Source: Rhabdophis nuchalis (taxonomy: Eukaryota; Chordata; Lepidosauria; Squamata; Natricidae). From it: 64,000 nucleotides of DNA. The notes below the pieces were generated by a model. The model saw only the letters and a program-made list of their open reading frames with translations, had not been told where the DNA came from and did no database searches. The stretch lies in contig CM077644.1 in the NCBI GenBank assembly GCA_039707465.1, forward strand, positions 83,131,875 through 83,195,874, read 5' to 3'. The position numbers and the translations under genes were made by a program. Positions 63,234 through 64,000 of this stretch are shown here, in pieces (positions within the stretch are counted from its first letter, which is position 1; every line of letters begins with the position of its first letter).

Positions 63234-64000
63234 TGAGGAATTGATACTTGTTAGTATCAGTGTTACCAGAAAGAAAACACTGCCCAATTTTTAAAGGCTT
63301 GCGTGCTTTGGGGAATGCACAAGGTGGCCTTTTTAGTGGCAGTAGTGGTTCTAGCGCTGAAGTCGAGGCCTGGATTTTGATTTAGGCCCAATCTCAACAT
63401 TTTTGCAGAGTGTTGCTATTCAGGGTGGCCTAAGATGGTGGTGTGTATGTATGGAAGGATAGAGAATTGTTTCTCTTTTGTGTGGTGGGGGTGGAGATGC
63501 CAGCAGAGGCAAATTAGGCACTTTCTGAATTTTTGACAAGCCAAGCCCAAAAGATTTGTCATCAATTGCACTAGAGACAGCTCAAAATAGCCAAGAAAAA
63601 ACTGTCTGAAAGCCAAGGTTTAGCAATCATTTTTCTTGCCTTTCAACCTAACTGGGATGCTCACAAACATGAATTCAGTGAAAGAAAAAGGATTCAGAAC
63701 ATTTGGTTAGGGGTACCTATAACTGTGGTACTCGCAGAGCTAATCTATAGTAGAGATGACAGTAGGCAATAAAGCATTAGTGCTGATTAGCATTACTGCT
63801 GACCAGATGGGCCCAGGTAGGAGACCACAAACTACCCTAAGCAGACAATTTAGGATTTAAATGACAAACCACCAGGAAATGAGAGGTTGGCAGAAGGGCG
63901 GTGACAAAAGCAATACAACATTTGTCCCTTTAGTTTGTATATCACAATGTCATATGCATGTACAGAGTCAAAGCTGACAGTACAACACATCTGGATTAAG
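63234..64000. other. Unassigned DNA at the window end
   Basis: No gene recognised. The minus-strand frame 63416-63616 shows no domain. Confidence 0.4.

Overview
This window looks like intergenic or intronic vertebrate DNA, most likely from a squamate reptile and probably a snake. That reading rests on the repeat mix. It holds several L2-clade LINE copies, CR1 3' ends, an L1 fragment, two kinds of tRNA-derived SINE, one Sauria-type SINE, many short hAT-like elements and long microsatellites. The species call is an inference from repeat content only. I found no intact host gene, no tRNA or rRNA gene, no CRISPR array and no bacterial gene layout. Nearly all long open frames are LINE reverse transcriptase fragments, SINEs, or chance frames in AT-rich DNA.

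Layout. 0-1 kb: a foldback hAT-like element with 13-bp ends inserted in another repeat. 1-9 kb: mostly AT-rich DNA with two SINEs (the first split by a hAT insertion) and one possible zinc-ribbon exon. 9-15 kb: two CR1 3' ends flanking a 0.2-kb segment that recurs inverted at 14.3 kb, two SINEs, and a MITE-like repeat. 18-23 kb: a Sauria-type SINE, an eroded LINE reverse transcriptase, an L1 ORF2 fragment and a CR1 end. 25-26 kb: an L2 3' end and a MITE-like repeat. 29-35 kb: a short hAT element with a perfect 8-bp target duplication, the longest L2 copy (endonuclease to 3' end) and the best CR1 frame. 37-47 kb: L2 copies on both strands, a three-layer nest of repeats at 41.6-43.2 kb, a 171-bp pure (AT)n tract, and the best-preserved L2 reverse transcriptase (44.7-46.5 kb). 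49-58 kb: CR1 and L2 ends, a minisatellite-like GC-rich tract, a perfect 66-bp-arm palindromic MITE, an L2 inserted in a hAT end, and a 117-bp (ATT)n tract on an L2 tail. 60-64 kb: an old L2 remnant, a possible solo LTR, a small perfect hairpin and a 225-bp hAT element with a perfect target duplication.

How the parts relate. The LINEs are 5'-truncated and broken, so none can be autonomous as read. Copies at 38.1-40.2 kb and 44.7-46.5 kb have nearly complete reverse transcriptase frames with the YADD motif. The non-autonomous hAT-like elements and SINEs would have relied on enzymes encoded elsewhere. Nesting gives a relative age order at several places. All repeat assignments were made by eye from protein motifs and comparison of copies within the window, without any database search.
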